From an uncultured Collinsella sp. (GTDB taxonomy: Bacteria; Actinomycetota; Coriobacteriia; Coriobacteriales; Coriobacteriaceae), in the NCBI GenBank assembly GCA_958349325.1, contig CATWCP010000066.1, positions 1 to 6,124 of the forward strand: a stretch of 6,124 nucleotides of DNA, written 5' to 3'. This document shows, in pieces, positions 1 to 5,986 of the stretch (position 1 is its first letter; each line of letters starts with the position of its first letter). The notes below the pieces were generated by a model. The model saw only the letters and a program-made list of their open reading frames with translations. It did no database searches and was not told where the DNA came from. A program made the position numbers and the translations under genes.

Positions 1-818
1 CCGAGTGGGCGCTCACCAACCCCACCCATGTGTACCAGAACAGCTGGTTCCACTATGCCAAGGTATACGCGGCACTGGCCGGTTGCTGGGGCTTCATTGC
101 CATTAAGTACCAGTGGGGCAAAATCGGCAAGGCGCATTGGTTCCGCGCATGGCCGTTTGTGATCGTCGCCATCAACATCATGATTGCCGTCGTGTCCGAC
201 TTCGAGAGTGCCTATCACTTCTTTGTCCTGGGCCAGTCCACTTGGGTCACCTCCGAAGGTGCTACGCAGCTGGCCGGCTGGAACAACGTGTTCAACGGCA
301 TCGCCGGTCTCATCAACATCTTCTGCATGACCGGTTGGTGGAGCGTCTACGCCTCCGAGGATCAGACCGACATGCTGTGGCCCGACATGACCTGGGTCTA
401 CATCATCGCCTACGATATCTGGAACTTCTGCTACACCTACAACTGCCTGCCCACCCACTCCTGGTTCTGCGGCTTTGCGCTGCTGCTGGCGCCCACCGTC
501 GCCGCCTTTATCTGGAACAAGGGTGGATGGATCCAGAACCGCGCCTTTACGCTGGCCATTTGGTGCATGTTTGCCCAGGTGTTCCCGTATTTCCAGGAGG
601 AGTCCATCTTTGTGACCCACTCCACGCTGGACCCCGGTGCCGCCACCGCAGTCTCGATCGCCGCACTGGTCGCCAACGTCGCCGCGATCATCTACATCAC
701 CTACCGCGCCAAGAAGCTCGGCCGCAATCCCTACAAGCAGGATGTCTTTGAGGGCACCAACGATTGGGAGAAGGCTACCGCTCGCCGCGCCAAGGTGGAT
801 TACGCACACGCCGAGTAA
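1..818 (+). CDS. DUF5692-like multi-pass membrane protein (5' end missing)
   Basis: The reading frame is open from base 3 (Glu-Trp-Ala-Leu-Thr-Asn) through the GTG at 30, so the gene probably starts before the window and GTG-30 is unlikely to be the true start. About 271 residues are visible, ending at TAA 816-818. Counting from GTG-30, hydrophobic helices lie near residues 9-27, 41-57, 86-108, 120-137, 145-162, 170-188 and 205-226, so this is an integral membrane protein with a charged tail (about 227-262, cytoplasmic by the positive-inside rule). Many Trp and Tyr residues sit at helix ends. The strings YAALAGCWGF, VFNGIAGLIN, MLWPDMTWVYIIAYDIWNFCYTYNC and the final K-x-x-RNP-x-K match my memory of DUF5692 proteins of about 300 residues, which would leave roughly 50-70 N-terminal residues outside the window. 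No catalytic motif is recognised and the function is unknown. It is the only plus-strand gene before the terminator at 885-927. Membrane nature is certain; the family name is from memory. Confidence 0.85.
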   Translation, partial: EWALTNPTHVYQNSWFHYAKVYAALAGCWGFIAIKYQWGKIGKAHWFRAWPFVIVAINIMIAVVSDFESAYHFFVLGQSTWVTSEGATQLAGWNNVFNGIAGLINIFCMTGWWSVYASEDQTDMLWPDMTWVYIIAYDIWNFCYTYNCLPTHSWFCGFALLLAPTVAAFIWNKGGWIQNRAFTLAIWCMFAQVFPYFQEESIFVTHSTLDPGAATAVSIAALVANVAAIIYITYRAKKLGRNPYKQDVFEGTNDWEKATARRAKVDYAHAE

Positions 819-884
819 CATGTTGGCCGCTGTTGGCACTTGGTCATAGGCCCGCTCACCAGGCCTTTCAATCCAATGTCTCGA

Positions 885-927
885 AGAGCCCCCGAAAAGC
901 GTTTCGCTCGCTTTCCGGGGGCTCTTT
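885..927 (+). terminator. Rho-independent terminator of the DUF5692-like gene
   Basis: Bases 885-901 and 909-925 form a 17-bp stem with one mismatch (A895 opposite C915), closing a 7-nt loop at 902-908. The stem starts with AGAGCCCCCG, so it is very stable. The run on its 3' side (TTTGTCGTT) is only moderately T-rich. It begins 66 bp after the TAA of the upstream gene and before the next gene's candidate promoter, so it most likely ends the upstream transcript. On the minus strand the tail is not T-rich. Confidence 0.8.
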
Positions 928-942
928 GTCGTTGCGCCTCTA

Positions 943-976
943 TTCATCTATTCAAAAACACGCGCATATATAAAAT
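943..976 (+). promoter_or_regulatory. Candidate promoter for the acidic membrane protein gene
   Basis: An AT-rich island sits in otherwise GC-rich DNA just after the terminator. TATATA (967-972), overlapping TATAAA (969-974), could be a -10 box. TTCATC (943-948) lies 18 bp upstream of TATATA but matches TTGACA at only three positions. Position and base composition support a promoter; the -35 box does not. A start near 980-983 would give a leader of about 75 nt before the chosen ATG at 1057. Confidence 0.3.
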
Positions 977-996
977 CGGATTTCAAATCATGCGGC

Positions 997-1018
997 GGCT
1001 CTATGGAGCCCCGTTTTT
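997..1018 (+). other. Small terminator-like stem-loop in the leader
   Basis: GGCTC (997-1001) pairs with GAGCC (1006-1010) around a TATG loop, followed by CCG and five Ts (1014-1018). The stem has only 5 bp, so it may be a weak terminator, an attenuator-like leader element, a second terminator for the upstream gene, or chance. The upstream in-frame ATG at 1003 lies within this loop, which argues against translation starting there. Confidence 0.3.
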
Positions 1019-1047
1019 GGGTACATTGTTGTCCCGATATTGAGCTT

Positions 1048-1053
1048 GGGGGA
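1048..1053 (+). promoter_or_regulatory. Ribosome binding site that selects start 1057
   Basis: GGGGGA at 1048-1053 lies 3 nt before ATG-1057, or 5 nt when measured from the GGGG at 1048-1051. The longer in-frame start at ATG-1003 is preceded by CGGCGGCTCT, with no Shine-Dalgarno-like sequence. A third in-frame ATG at 1072 has only a weak GATGAG upstream. The 1057 start is therefore preferred. Confidence 0.55.
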
Positions 1054-1056
1054 TAT

Positions 1057-2559
1057 ATGAAAGATGAGACGATGGGCCAAGAGGATGCGGCCCAGGATGC
1101 AGAAGCATGCGCCGAGGCCCTAGAGAGCCTAGACCAGATCGCACTGGCCGAGATTGCGTTTGACGATTCGAGCGTTGATGTGCGGGATGAGCCGGAAATC
1201 GAGGCGCAGCCTGATGATCAAGATGCAAAAGACGATGGCGCCGCGCCCACCGAAGACGAGGCGGGGCACGAGGAATCCGAATGCGAGGCCGACGACCAGC
1301 CCGAATCCGACACGAGCGAGGAAACCATCTTGCTCGACAGCTTGCCGGCCGAAGATTCGCTGACCCGCGAGCTTCCCGGCCTGGGCTCCGCGCCCGCCGT
1401 GGACGAGACCATCGCCATGGGCGATATTCCCCTACCGTCCGTTCCTTCGGCACGCGAAGCCGAGGTTCGTCATCGCAAGATGTCGCCCAAGCGCCGCAAT
1501 CTGATGGTCGCCGGTGTCGTGGCCGTCGCGCTCGTCGCCGGCGGTGCAGGCTATGCTGCCTGGAACGGATACCGGCAAGAGCAGGCCGCCGTGCTTGCCG
1601 CAAATGCCCATACCATGATGTCGGTGCAAATTGGCGTACATGCCGCGGGGCTCGACTGCTCCACCGGTTCAAAGATCCCCGTGCAGGTGAGTGGCCAGGA
1701 CTCCGACGGCTCTTCTGTGAGCGAAACGCTCTACGTTGACGAGCACGGTCGCGGCATCAAGCTGCTGCCTGGTGACTATACGCTCTCCATCGTTGGGTCC
1801 CCCATCGCAGCCGACGGCACCATCTACACCGTCCCGACCACCAAGGCGCAGGTCGCCATTAAGAGCGATGGGCAGGATTTGAGTGCCCAGGCCACCTTTA
1901 AGCTCGAGGTGCCTTCGGCCGACACGGTGACCGACGACCAGATCGATGCCGCCGCCAAGTATGCCGAGGAGGGCGGGGTGAATTCCGCCGCGGTCGCAAA
2001 GGTACTCCAGCAGGCGGCAACCGCGCGACGCGACGCCGCGACCAACGCCGTGAGCTCCCGCAAGGCTCAGGCGGCCCGCGACGCCGATGCTCGACATAAG
2101 GCAACAGACCTGTATCAGCTCGATATTCCCGTTGAGTGGTACGGCAAAGTCGCGACTTGGCAAAATGGCAGCACGCTGTGCATATATCTTGCCGGCGACA
2201 CGAACACGCCGCTTGTGACGCTTGTCACGGTGCGCGACGGCGAGAGCTTTACGCCCGATGAGGGCGACGCGGTTTTGGGTGCGGCAAACCTCGGCAACGG
2301 CTACACCGTCTACGCCAGCGGCCCCGTTTATCCGTATGTGGTGCCCCAGACCATCAACGGACGCACGCAAGACCCCGTGTCGACCTACCCCATGGACACT
2401 GCAGTTGAGCTTGTCGAACTTACGACCGGCAACCGCTATACCTATAGCCAGATCAAAAACGTGCTGGTCGGCAAAGACGGCAAAGCCGACGCCGCGACCA
2501 AACTAGAGACCGACTACCTCGCCCAGATTCTCCTGCCGAGCATCAAAGCCCAGGACTAG
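1057..2559 (+). CDS. Single-pass membrane protein, acidic cytoplasmic N-terminus and extracytoplasmic domains
   Basis: From ATG-1057 the protein has 500 residues; ATG-1003 would add 18 but lacks a ribosome site. Residues 1-125 are very rich in Asp and Glu and low in hydrophobics, so probably disordered. A basic patch (RHRKMSPKRRN, about 138-148) precedes one membrane helix at 149-168, which predicts a cytoplasmic N-terminus and an outside C-terminus. Outside are a probable beta-rich domain (about 189-287, with LLPGDYTLSIVGSP resembling the edge of a carboxypeptidase-regulatory or SpaA-type sandwich), an Ala/Arg-rich helical linker (about 289-350), and a C-terminal domain from 353 starting YQLDIPVEWYGKV. 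That motif recalls, from memory, C-terminal domains of Coriobacteriia envelope proteins, often after zinc-ribbon or acidic N-termini. The two ectodomain cysteines, 201 and 375, could form a disulfide. No enzyme motif, sortase signal or signal-peptidase site is seen. The gene appears monocistronic. Topology is well supported; function is unknown. Confidence 0.85.
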   Translation: MKDETMGQEDAAQDAEACAEALESLDQIALAEIAFDDSSVDVRDEPEIEAQPDDQDAKDDGAAPTEDEAGHEESECEADDQPESDTSEETILLDSLPAEDSLTRELPGLGSAPAVDETIAMGDIPLPSVPSAREAEVRHRKMSPKRRNLMVAGVVAVALVAGGAGYAAWNGYRQEQAAVLAANAHTMMSVQIGVHAAGLDCSTGSKIPVQVSGQDSDGSSVSETLYVDEHGRGIKLLPGDYTLSIVGSPIAADGTIYTVPTTKAQVAIKSDGQDLSAQATFKLEVPSADTVTDDQIDAAAKYAEEGGVNSAAVAKVLQQAATARRDAATNAVSSRKAQAARDADARHKATDLYQLDIPVEWYGKVATWQNGSTLCIYLAGDTNTPLVTLVTVRDGESFTPDEGDAVLGAANLGNGYTVYASGPVYPYVVPQTINGRTQDPVSTYPMDTAVELVELTTGNRYTYSQIKNVLVGKDGKADAATKLETDYLAQILLPSIKAQD

Positions 2560-2601
2560 CCGGCCCGAAGACAGCCGCCCAACACCCACATCCCCCTACG
2601 C

Positions 2602-2668
2602 AGTTGCGGTGAAATAGGGATTGTTTTTGCTGGCCAAACCGCAAAACAGTCCCTATTTCACCGCAACT
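2602..2668. repeat. Long perfect inverted repeat (hairpin) between convergent genes
   Basis: Bases 2602-2620 and 2650-2668 are perfect inverted copies (19 bp; core GTTGCGGTGAAATAGGGA). The stem continues inward after one mismatch with GTTTT/AAAAC, then a one-base bulge and GC/GC, leaving a 10-nt loop at 2631-2640. It lies between the stop of the plus-strand membrane protein gene (2559) and the stop of the minus-strand small gene (2694). It may act as a two-way terminator, but neither side has a proper T-run: the plus-strand TTTTT comes only at 2679-2683. The length and perfection of the arms look more like a dispersed REP or MITE-type element. No duplicated target site or transposase is visible. 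Confidence 0.85.
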
Positions 2669-2693
2669 TATTGGTAGCTTTTTGAGATGGCAC

Positions 2694-2888
2694 TCAGCGC
2701 CACGGATCGGCCTCGAACAGCGGCTCGCGCTCGGGGCGGCGATCGCTGTAGGGATCGTAGCCGTCGTCGTCCTCGTTCTCGGCACGGATGTAGGGGTCGC
2801 GCGGCTTGGGTGCCGGCTTAGGCACAGGCTTGGGTGCGGCGGGTGCGGCATCGGTCGCCGGCGCACTTGTCTTGATCTCTTCTTTCAT
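2694..2888 (-). CDS. Small Pro/Ala-rich acidic hypothetical protein
   Basis: This reads as 64 residues from ATG-2888 (MKEEIKTSAP...) to TGA at 2694-2696. AAGGAG at 2897-2902 lies 8 nt before ATG-2888. The longer frame from ATG-2906 would start upstream of that site, and the ATG at 2894 would be only 2 nt from it, so 2888 is preferred. An Ala/Pro/Lys stretch (about 8-30, with the repeat KPVPKPAPKP) is followed by an acidic, Tyr-containing part (RAENEDDDGYDPYSDRRPE) and the ending LFEADPWR. There is no membrane helix, signal peptide or cysteine, so it is likely a disordered cytoplasmic protein. It starts about 50 bp beyond the clpB terminator on the same strand. I found no convincing promoter in that gap, so read-through from clpB is possible. 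I recognise no family; the good ribosome site is the main evidence that it is real. Confidence 0.6.
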   Translation of the reverse strand: MKEEIKTSAPATDAAPAAPKPVPKPAPKPRDPYIRAENEDDDGYDPYSDRRPEREPLFEADPWR

Positions 2889-2938
2889 CTGCATAGCTCC
2901 TTGCATCGCATCCGTTCAACACCATCGATTGTCGCATG

Positions 2939-2975
2939 AAAAAGGGCGGCGGACCCAATTGGATCCGCCGCCCTT
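2939..2975 (-). terminator. Rho-independent terminator of clpB
   Basis: AAGGGCGGCGGA (2942-2953) and its exact complement (2964-2975) form a 12-bp GC-rich stem, with a short inner CC/GG pairing and an AATT apex. Read on the minus strand, the stem runs directly into five Ts (complement of 2939-2943). It begins 44 bp after the clpB stop codon. In the plus direction the tail (GGCGTTT) is poor, so it is oriented for clpB. Confidence 0.85.
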
Positions 2976-2994
2976 GGCGTTTAGAGGCGGCTGG

Positions 2995-3022
2995 TAGATT
3001 TTAAGGCATGCCCCAAAATCTA
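2995..3022. repeat. Imperfect palindrome overlapping the clpB stop codon
   Basis: TAGATTTT (2995-3002) and AAAATCTA (3015-3022) are perfect inverted 8-mers, centred on the palindrome GGCATGCC (3005-3012). The right arm includes the clpB stop codon (complement of 3020-3022). The resulting hairpin is short and AT-rich in its outer part. It could stabilise the mRNA end or bind a protein, or be chance. Confidence 0.5.
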
Positions 3023-5647
3023 CTCGGCGCCGGGGACCTCGTAGGTGGCCGCCGGCGTGTTATCGCACACGACGGTAAAGCCGCCGTCCTTGTCGACATC
3101 GACCGTCACCTGATCGCCCTCGCGCACCGCGCCGTCGATGATGGCGGCGGCAATGGCGTCCACGACCTCGCGCTGAACCAGACGCTTGAGCGGACGGGCG
3201 CCAAAGACCGGGTCCAGGCCGCCCACGGCGAGCATCTGCTTGGCCGCCGGGGTGATGGCAAGCGTCATGCGCTCCTTGGCCAGGCGTGCGCGGACGTCGG
3301 CGAGCTGGATGTCGACGATCTTCTCGATCTGCGCCATGCCGAGCGGATGGAACACCACGATATCGTCGATACGGTTGAGGAACTCGGGGCGGAAGGTCTG
3401 AGCCATGGCCGCGTCGACCTGATGGCGCATCTCCTCCTCGTCCTTGCCGGAAAGCTCGGCGATAGCCTTGGAGCCCACGTTGGACGTCATGATGATAATC
3501 GTGTTCTTGAAAGACACCTGGCGACCCTGACCGTCGGTCAAACGGCCGTCGTCGAGCACCTGCAGCAGCACGTTGAAGACATCCGGATGGGCCTTCTCCA
3601 TCTCGTCGAGCAAAATCACGGAGTACGGACGACGGCGCACGGCCTCAGTGAGCTGGCCGCCCTCGTCGTAACCCACGTATCCCGGGGGCGCACCGATCAG
3701 ACGCTGGACGCTGAACTTCTCCATGTACTCGGACATGTCGATACGCACGAGCGCGCGCTCGTCATCGAACAGGCACTCGGCAAGCGCCTTGGCGAGCTCT
3801 GTCTTGCCCACGCCGGTGGGGCCCAGGAAGAAGAAGCTGCCGATGGGCTTGTCCGGATCGGAGAGGCCCGCACGGCTGCGGCGCACAGCTGCGGCGACGG
3901 CTGAGACGGCCTCGTCCTGGCCGATGACGCGCTTATGCAGCTCGCCCTCCAAGCCCTTCAGCTTGTCGAGCTCGCCCTGCATCATCTTGGAGACGGGCAC
4001 GCCGGTCCAAGCGCTCACGACCTCGGCGATCTCATCGGAGGTCACCTGTTCGTTGAGGCCCTCGCCGTCCTGCTGCTTTTGCGCCTCGAGCGCAGCCTCG
4101 GAATCCTGAATCTGCTGTTGCAGGCCCGGAATCACGGAGTAGCGCAGCTCGGACGCACGGCCCAGATCGCCGTTGCGCGTCGCGCGCTCCTCTTCGCTCT
4201 TGGCCTCGTCGAGTTGCCCCTTGAGCTCCTGCACGTGGTCGATGGCGTTCTTTTGGTTGAGCCAGCCGGCCTTTTGCACGTTGAGCTTTTCTTGGACCTC
4301 GGCAATCTCTTGGCGCAGAGCCTCCAAACGCTCCTTGGAGGCGTCATCGGTCTCCTTCATGAGCGCCTGTTCCTCGATCTGCAGCTGGGTGAGCTGACGC
4401 GTGGTGGCGTCGATCTCGACCGGCATGCTGTCGAGCTCCATGCGCAGGCGGCTTGCGGCCTCATCGACCAAGTCGATGGCCTTGTCGGGCAGGAAGCGGT
4501 CGGCGATGTAGCGATCGGAGAGGTCGGCAGCTGCCACGAGCGCGCTATCGGTGATATGCACGCCGTGGAAGATCTCGTACTTCTCCTTGAGGCCACGCAG
4601 AATCGAGATGGTGTCCTCGACGGTGGGCTCGGAGACCATCACGGTCTGGAAACGACGCGCGAGCGCCGCATCCTTCTCGATGTACTTGCGATACTCGTCG
4701 AGCGTGGTCGCGCCAATCGCGTGCAGGTCGCCACGGGCGAGCGCCGGCTTGAGGATGTTGCCGGCGTCCATGGAGCCCTCGGTGGCACCCGCGCCCACGA
4801 TGGTGTGGAGCTCATCGATGAACAGGATGACCTTGCCTTCGGACTTTTGCACTTCCTTGAGCACGGCCTTCAAGCGGTCCTCGAACTCGCCGCGGTACTT
4901 GGCGCCGGCGACCAGCGCGCTCATGTCGAGCTCGATGAGGTCGCGGTCGCGCAGGGTGCTCGGCACGTCGCCGGCCACGATACGCTGGGCGATGCCCTCG
5001 ACGATAGCCGTCTTGCCGACGCCCGGCTCGCCGATGAGCACCGGGTTGTTCTTGGTGCGACGGGACAGGACCTGGATGGTACGACGGATCTCGTCGGTAC
5101 GGCCGATGACCGGGTCGAGCTTGCCGGCGCGGGCAAGGTCGCAGATATTGCGTCCGTACTGTTCCAGCGCCTCAAACTGGGTCTTGTCCTCGGCAGACGT
5201 CACGCGGTCATCGCCGCGCAGCTCCTCGTAGACCTGCTCGATGCGCTCCTTGGTAACGCCGGCATCGCGCAGCACGCGGCCCGCGTCGCCCTTGTCCTCG
5301 GCAAGCGCCATCAGCAGATGCTCGGTCACCACAAAGCTGTCGCCCATCTTGGTGGCCTTCTTCTCGGCCTTCTCGATAACGCGGACAAGCTCATTGGACA
5401 GGCCCATCTGCTGACCCTCGCCCGAAACCTTGGGGGCGTGATCGATGGCATCCTGCGTGGAGCGTGCGAGCTGAGCCGGGTCGGCGCCGATGCGCTCGAT
5501 GATCACGGAGATATTGCGCTCGCCGGCACCGAGCAGGGCGGACAGCAGGTGAATCGGCTCCACCGCGCCGGCCTGCGCATCGGCAGCCGTGCTCATGGCG
5601 GTCTGCAACGCCTCGCGCGACGTCATTGCTAGCTTATCGATTCTCAT
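3020..5647 (-). CDS. clpB: ClpB, ATP-dependent protein disaggregase (AAA+ chaperone)
   Basis: ClpB forms a cytoplasmic hexamer that threads proteins out of aggregates through its central pore, working with DnaK, DnaJ and GrpE. The product has 875 residues (Escherichia coli ClpB has 857). The Clp N domain is about 1-145 (MRIDKLAMTSREALQ start, VEPIHLLSALL). The first ATPase domain has Walker A GEPGVGKT at 206-213 (Lys212), Walker B VILFIDE with Glu279, pore Tyr251 in GAKYRGEFE, and the arginine pair 331-332 in ALARRFQ; these numbers equal those I know for the E. coli protein. A coiled-coil middle domain (about 405-535) separates ClpB from ClpA and ClpC. The second ATPase domain has GPTGVGKT at 609-616 (Lys615), Walker B Glu682, pore Tyr657 in GYVGY, and Arg759 in FLNRID. 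A small C-terminal domain follows. ATG-5647 is chosen for its strong ribosome site and the conserved MRIDKL opening. No truncation, frameshift or lost residue is seen. The gene is flanked by its own terminator and leader, so it is likely transcribed alone, perhaps with the small gene downstream. Confidence 0.98.
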   Translation of the reverse strand: MRIDKLAMTSREALQTAMSTAADAQAGAVEPIHLLSALLGAGERNISVIIERIGADPAQLARSTQDAIDHAPKVSGEGQQMGLSNELVRVIEKAEKKATKMGDSFVVTEHLLMALAEDKGDAGRVLRDAGVTKERIEQVYEELRGDDRVTSAEDKTQFEALEQYGRNICDLARAGKLDPVIGRTDEIRRTIQVLSRRTKNNPVLIGEPGVGKTAIVEGIAQRIVAGDVPSTLRDRDLIELDMSALVAGAKYRGEFEDRLKAVLKEVQKSEGKVILFIDELHTIVGAGATEGSMDAGNILKPALARGDLHAIGATTLDEYRKYIEKDAALARRFQTVMVSEPTVEDTISILRGLKEKYEIFHGVHITDSALVAAADLSDRYIADRFLPDKAIDLVDEAASRLRMELDSMPVEIDATTRQLTQLQIEEQALMKETDDASKERLEALRQEIAEVQEKLNVQKAGWLNQKNAIDHVQELKGQLDEAKSEEERATRNGDLGRASELRYSVIPGLQQQIQDSEAALEAQKQQDGEGLNEQVTSDEIAEVVSAWTGVPVSKMMQGELDKLKGLEGELHKRVIGQDEAVSAVAAAVRRSRAGLSDPDKPIGSFFFLGPTGVGKTELAKALAECLFDDERALVRIDMSEYMEKFSVQRLIGAPPGYVGYDEGGQLTEAVRRRPYSVILLDEMEKAHPDVFNVLLQVLDDGRLTDGQGRQVSFKNTIIIMTSNVGSKAIAELSGKDEEEMRHQVDAAMAQTFRPEFLNRIDDIVVFHPLGMAQIEKIVDIQLADVRARLAKERMTLAITPAAKQMLAVGGLDPVFGARPLKRLVQREVVDAIAAAIIDGAVREGDQVTVDVDKDGGFTVVCDNTPAATYEVPGAE

Positions 5648-5650
5648 GGA

Positions 5651-5658
5651 ATCACCTC
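5651..5658 (-). promoter_or_regulatory. Ribosome binding site of clpB
   Basis: The minus strand reads GAGGTGAT just before TCC-ATG, a near-consensus Shine-Dalgarno with its GAGG core 7 nt from the start at 5647. It decides ATG-5647 over the in-frame ATG seven codons downstream. Confidence 0.85.
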
Positions 5659-5668
5659 TCTTGGGGCG

Positions 5669-5686
5669 GCCGCCCTACGGGGCGGC
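5669..5686 (-). promoter_or_regulatory. GC-rich hairpin in the clpB leader
   Basis: In the minus-strand transcript GCCGCCC (complement of 5680-5686) pairs perfectly with GGGCGGC (complement of 5669-5675) around a CGUA loop, ending 10 nt upstream of the ribosome site. A second GCCGCCCC copy (complement of 5663-5670) follows immediately, so the middle arm could in principle pair with either copy; the first is favoured because the second leaves almost no room for a loop (the 12-bp palindrome at 5664-5675). There is no T-run, so it is not a terminator. A role in mRNA stability or start-site access is possible but unproven. Confidence 0.6.
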
Positions 5687-5725
5687 TTCACGTTGTTCGA
5701 GAAGTATTGTTGCCAGCTTTACGCG

Positions 5726-5763
5726 ATCTTATACACAAATCTAAGTCTCTATATATAAGATTT
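5726..5763 (-). promoter_or_regulatory. Candidate clpB promoter/operator region with inverted AT-rich boxes
   Basis: This AT-rich segment lies 80-115 bp upstream of clpB. The minus strand has TATAAG (complement of 5728-5733), five of six matches to a -10 box, but no recognisable -35 at the right spacing. ATCTTATA (5726-5733) is repeated inverted as TATAAGAT (5754-5761), so a similar box faces the other way on the plus strand. AAATCT (5737-5742) and AGATTT (5758-5763) make a second inverted pair. By eye there is no CIRCE element (TTAGCACTC-N9-GAGTGCTAA), HspR HAIR site (CTTGAGT-N7-ACTCAAG) or CtsR heptad repeat. Whether this is a promoter, an operator or both is an inference. Confidence 0.35.
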
Positions 5764-5824
5764 TCTGAGTGATTGATGGATAGGGAGCAGGTGCGCTCAC
5801 CCGCTACGGCCTCGTCCCCTTACT

Positions 5825-5881
5825 ATCTCAATCTGTAACATCTAGCGGCTGTTTATGGCTCTAGATGTTACAGATCGAGAT
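5825..5881. repeat. Array unit 1, the most perfect hairpin
   Basis: The arms 5825-5845 and 5861-5881 pair at 20 of 21 positions (A5830 opposite C5876 is the mismatch), with a 15-nt loop at 5846-5860. Pairing extends well into the interior, with TCTAG and CTAGA flanking the loop, unlike in units 2 and 3. Confidence 0.9.
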
Positions 5882-5905
5882 GAAATGACCAGCGGCACCC
5901 GTTTA

Positions 5906-5960
5906 TCTAAATCTGTAACATCTAGTCAGCAAATAGAGCTCTATCTGTTACAAATCGAGA
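5906..5960. repeat. Array unit 2, diverged hairpin
   Basis: The core arms 5911-5920 and 5946-5955 pair at 9 of 10 positions. The interior begins TCTAG as in unit 1, but its right half is replaced by a 12-bp palindrome, ATAGAGCTCTAT (5933-5944), so the inner part would fold differently. Confidence 0.85.
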
Positions 5961-5986
5961 CGAACAGAAAACACCCGGATCAAAAA

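Noticed and set aside
113..751. Plus-strand frame inside the DUF5692-like gene
   Set aside because: It is the overlapping +2 frame of a clear membrane protein gene and gives an Arg/His-rich product typical of a shadow frame.
848..869. AGGCC/GGCCT stem followed by TTT as a terminator
   Set aside because: The stem has only 5 bp with a 9-nt loop, and a much stronger terminator lies just downstream at 885-927.
1003..1056. Upstream start for the acidic membrane protein
   Set aside because: No ribosome site precedes ATG-1003, the codon lies in a hairpin loop, and the added peptide (with two Cys and Trp) differs from the acidic region that follows.
1669..2370. Minus-strand open frame of 233 codons inside the acidic membrane protein gene
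   Set aside because: It is fully contained in a plus-strand gene with clear topology and start signals. Its translation is unstructured Arg/Gly/Val-rich sequence with no recognisable motif.
2543..2866. Minus-strand frame of 107 codons overlapping the small gene
   Set aside because: It runs through the 19-bp inverted repeat and past the stop of the opposing gene, lacks a ribosome site, and competes with the better-supported 64-residue frame.
3008..3904. Plus-strand open frame of 298 codons opposite the 3' half of clpB
   Set aside because: It is also an antisense shadow. It begins within the palindrome at the clpB stop and shows low-complexity His/Leu/Val composition typical of reverse-frame translations.
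3935..5632. Long plus-strand open frame of 565 codons opposite clpB
   Set aside because: It is the antisense shadow of clpB, whose protein matches a known family along its whole length. The frame is rich in Leu, Val, His and Arg as expected from the reverse of GC-rich coding DNA, and has no independent ribosome site or family match.
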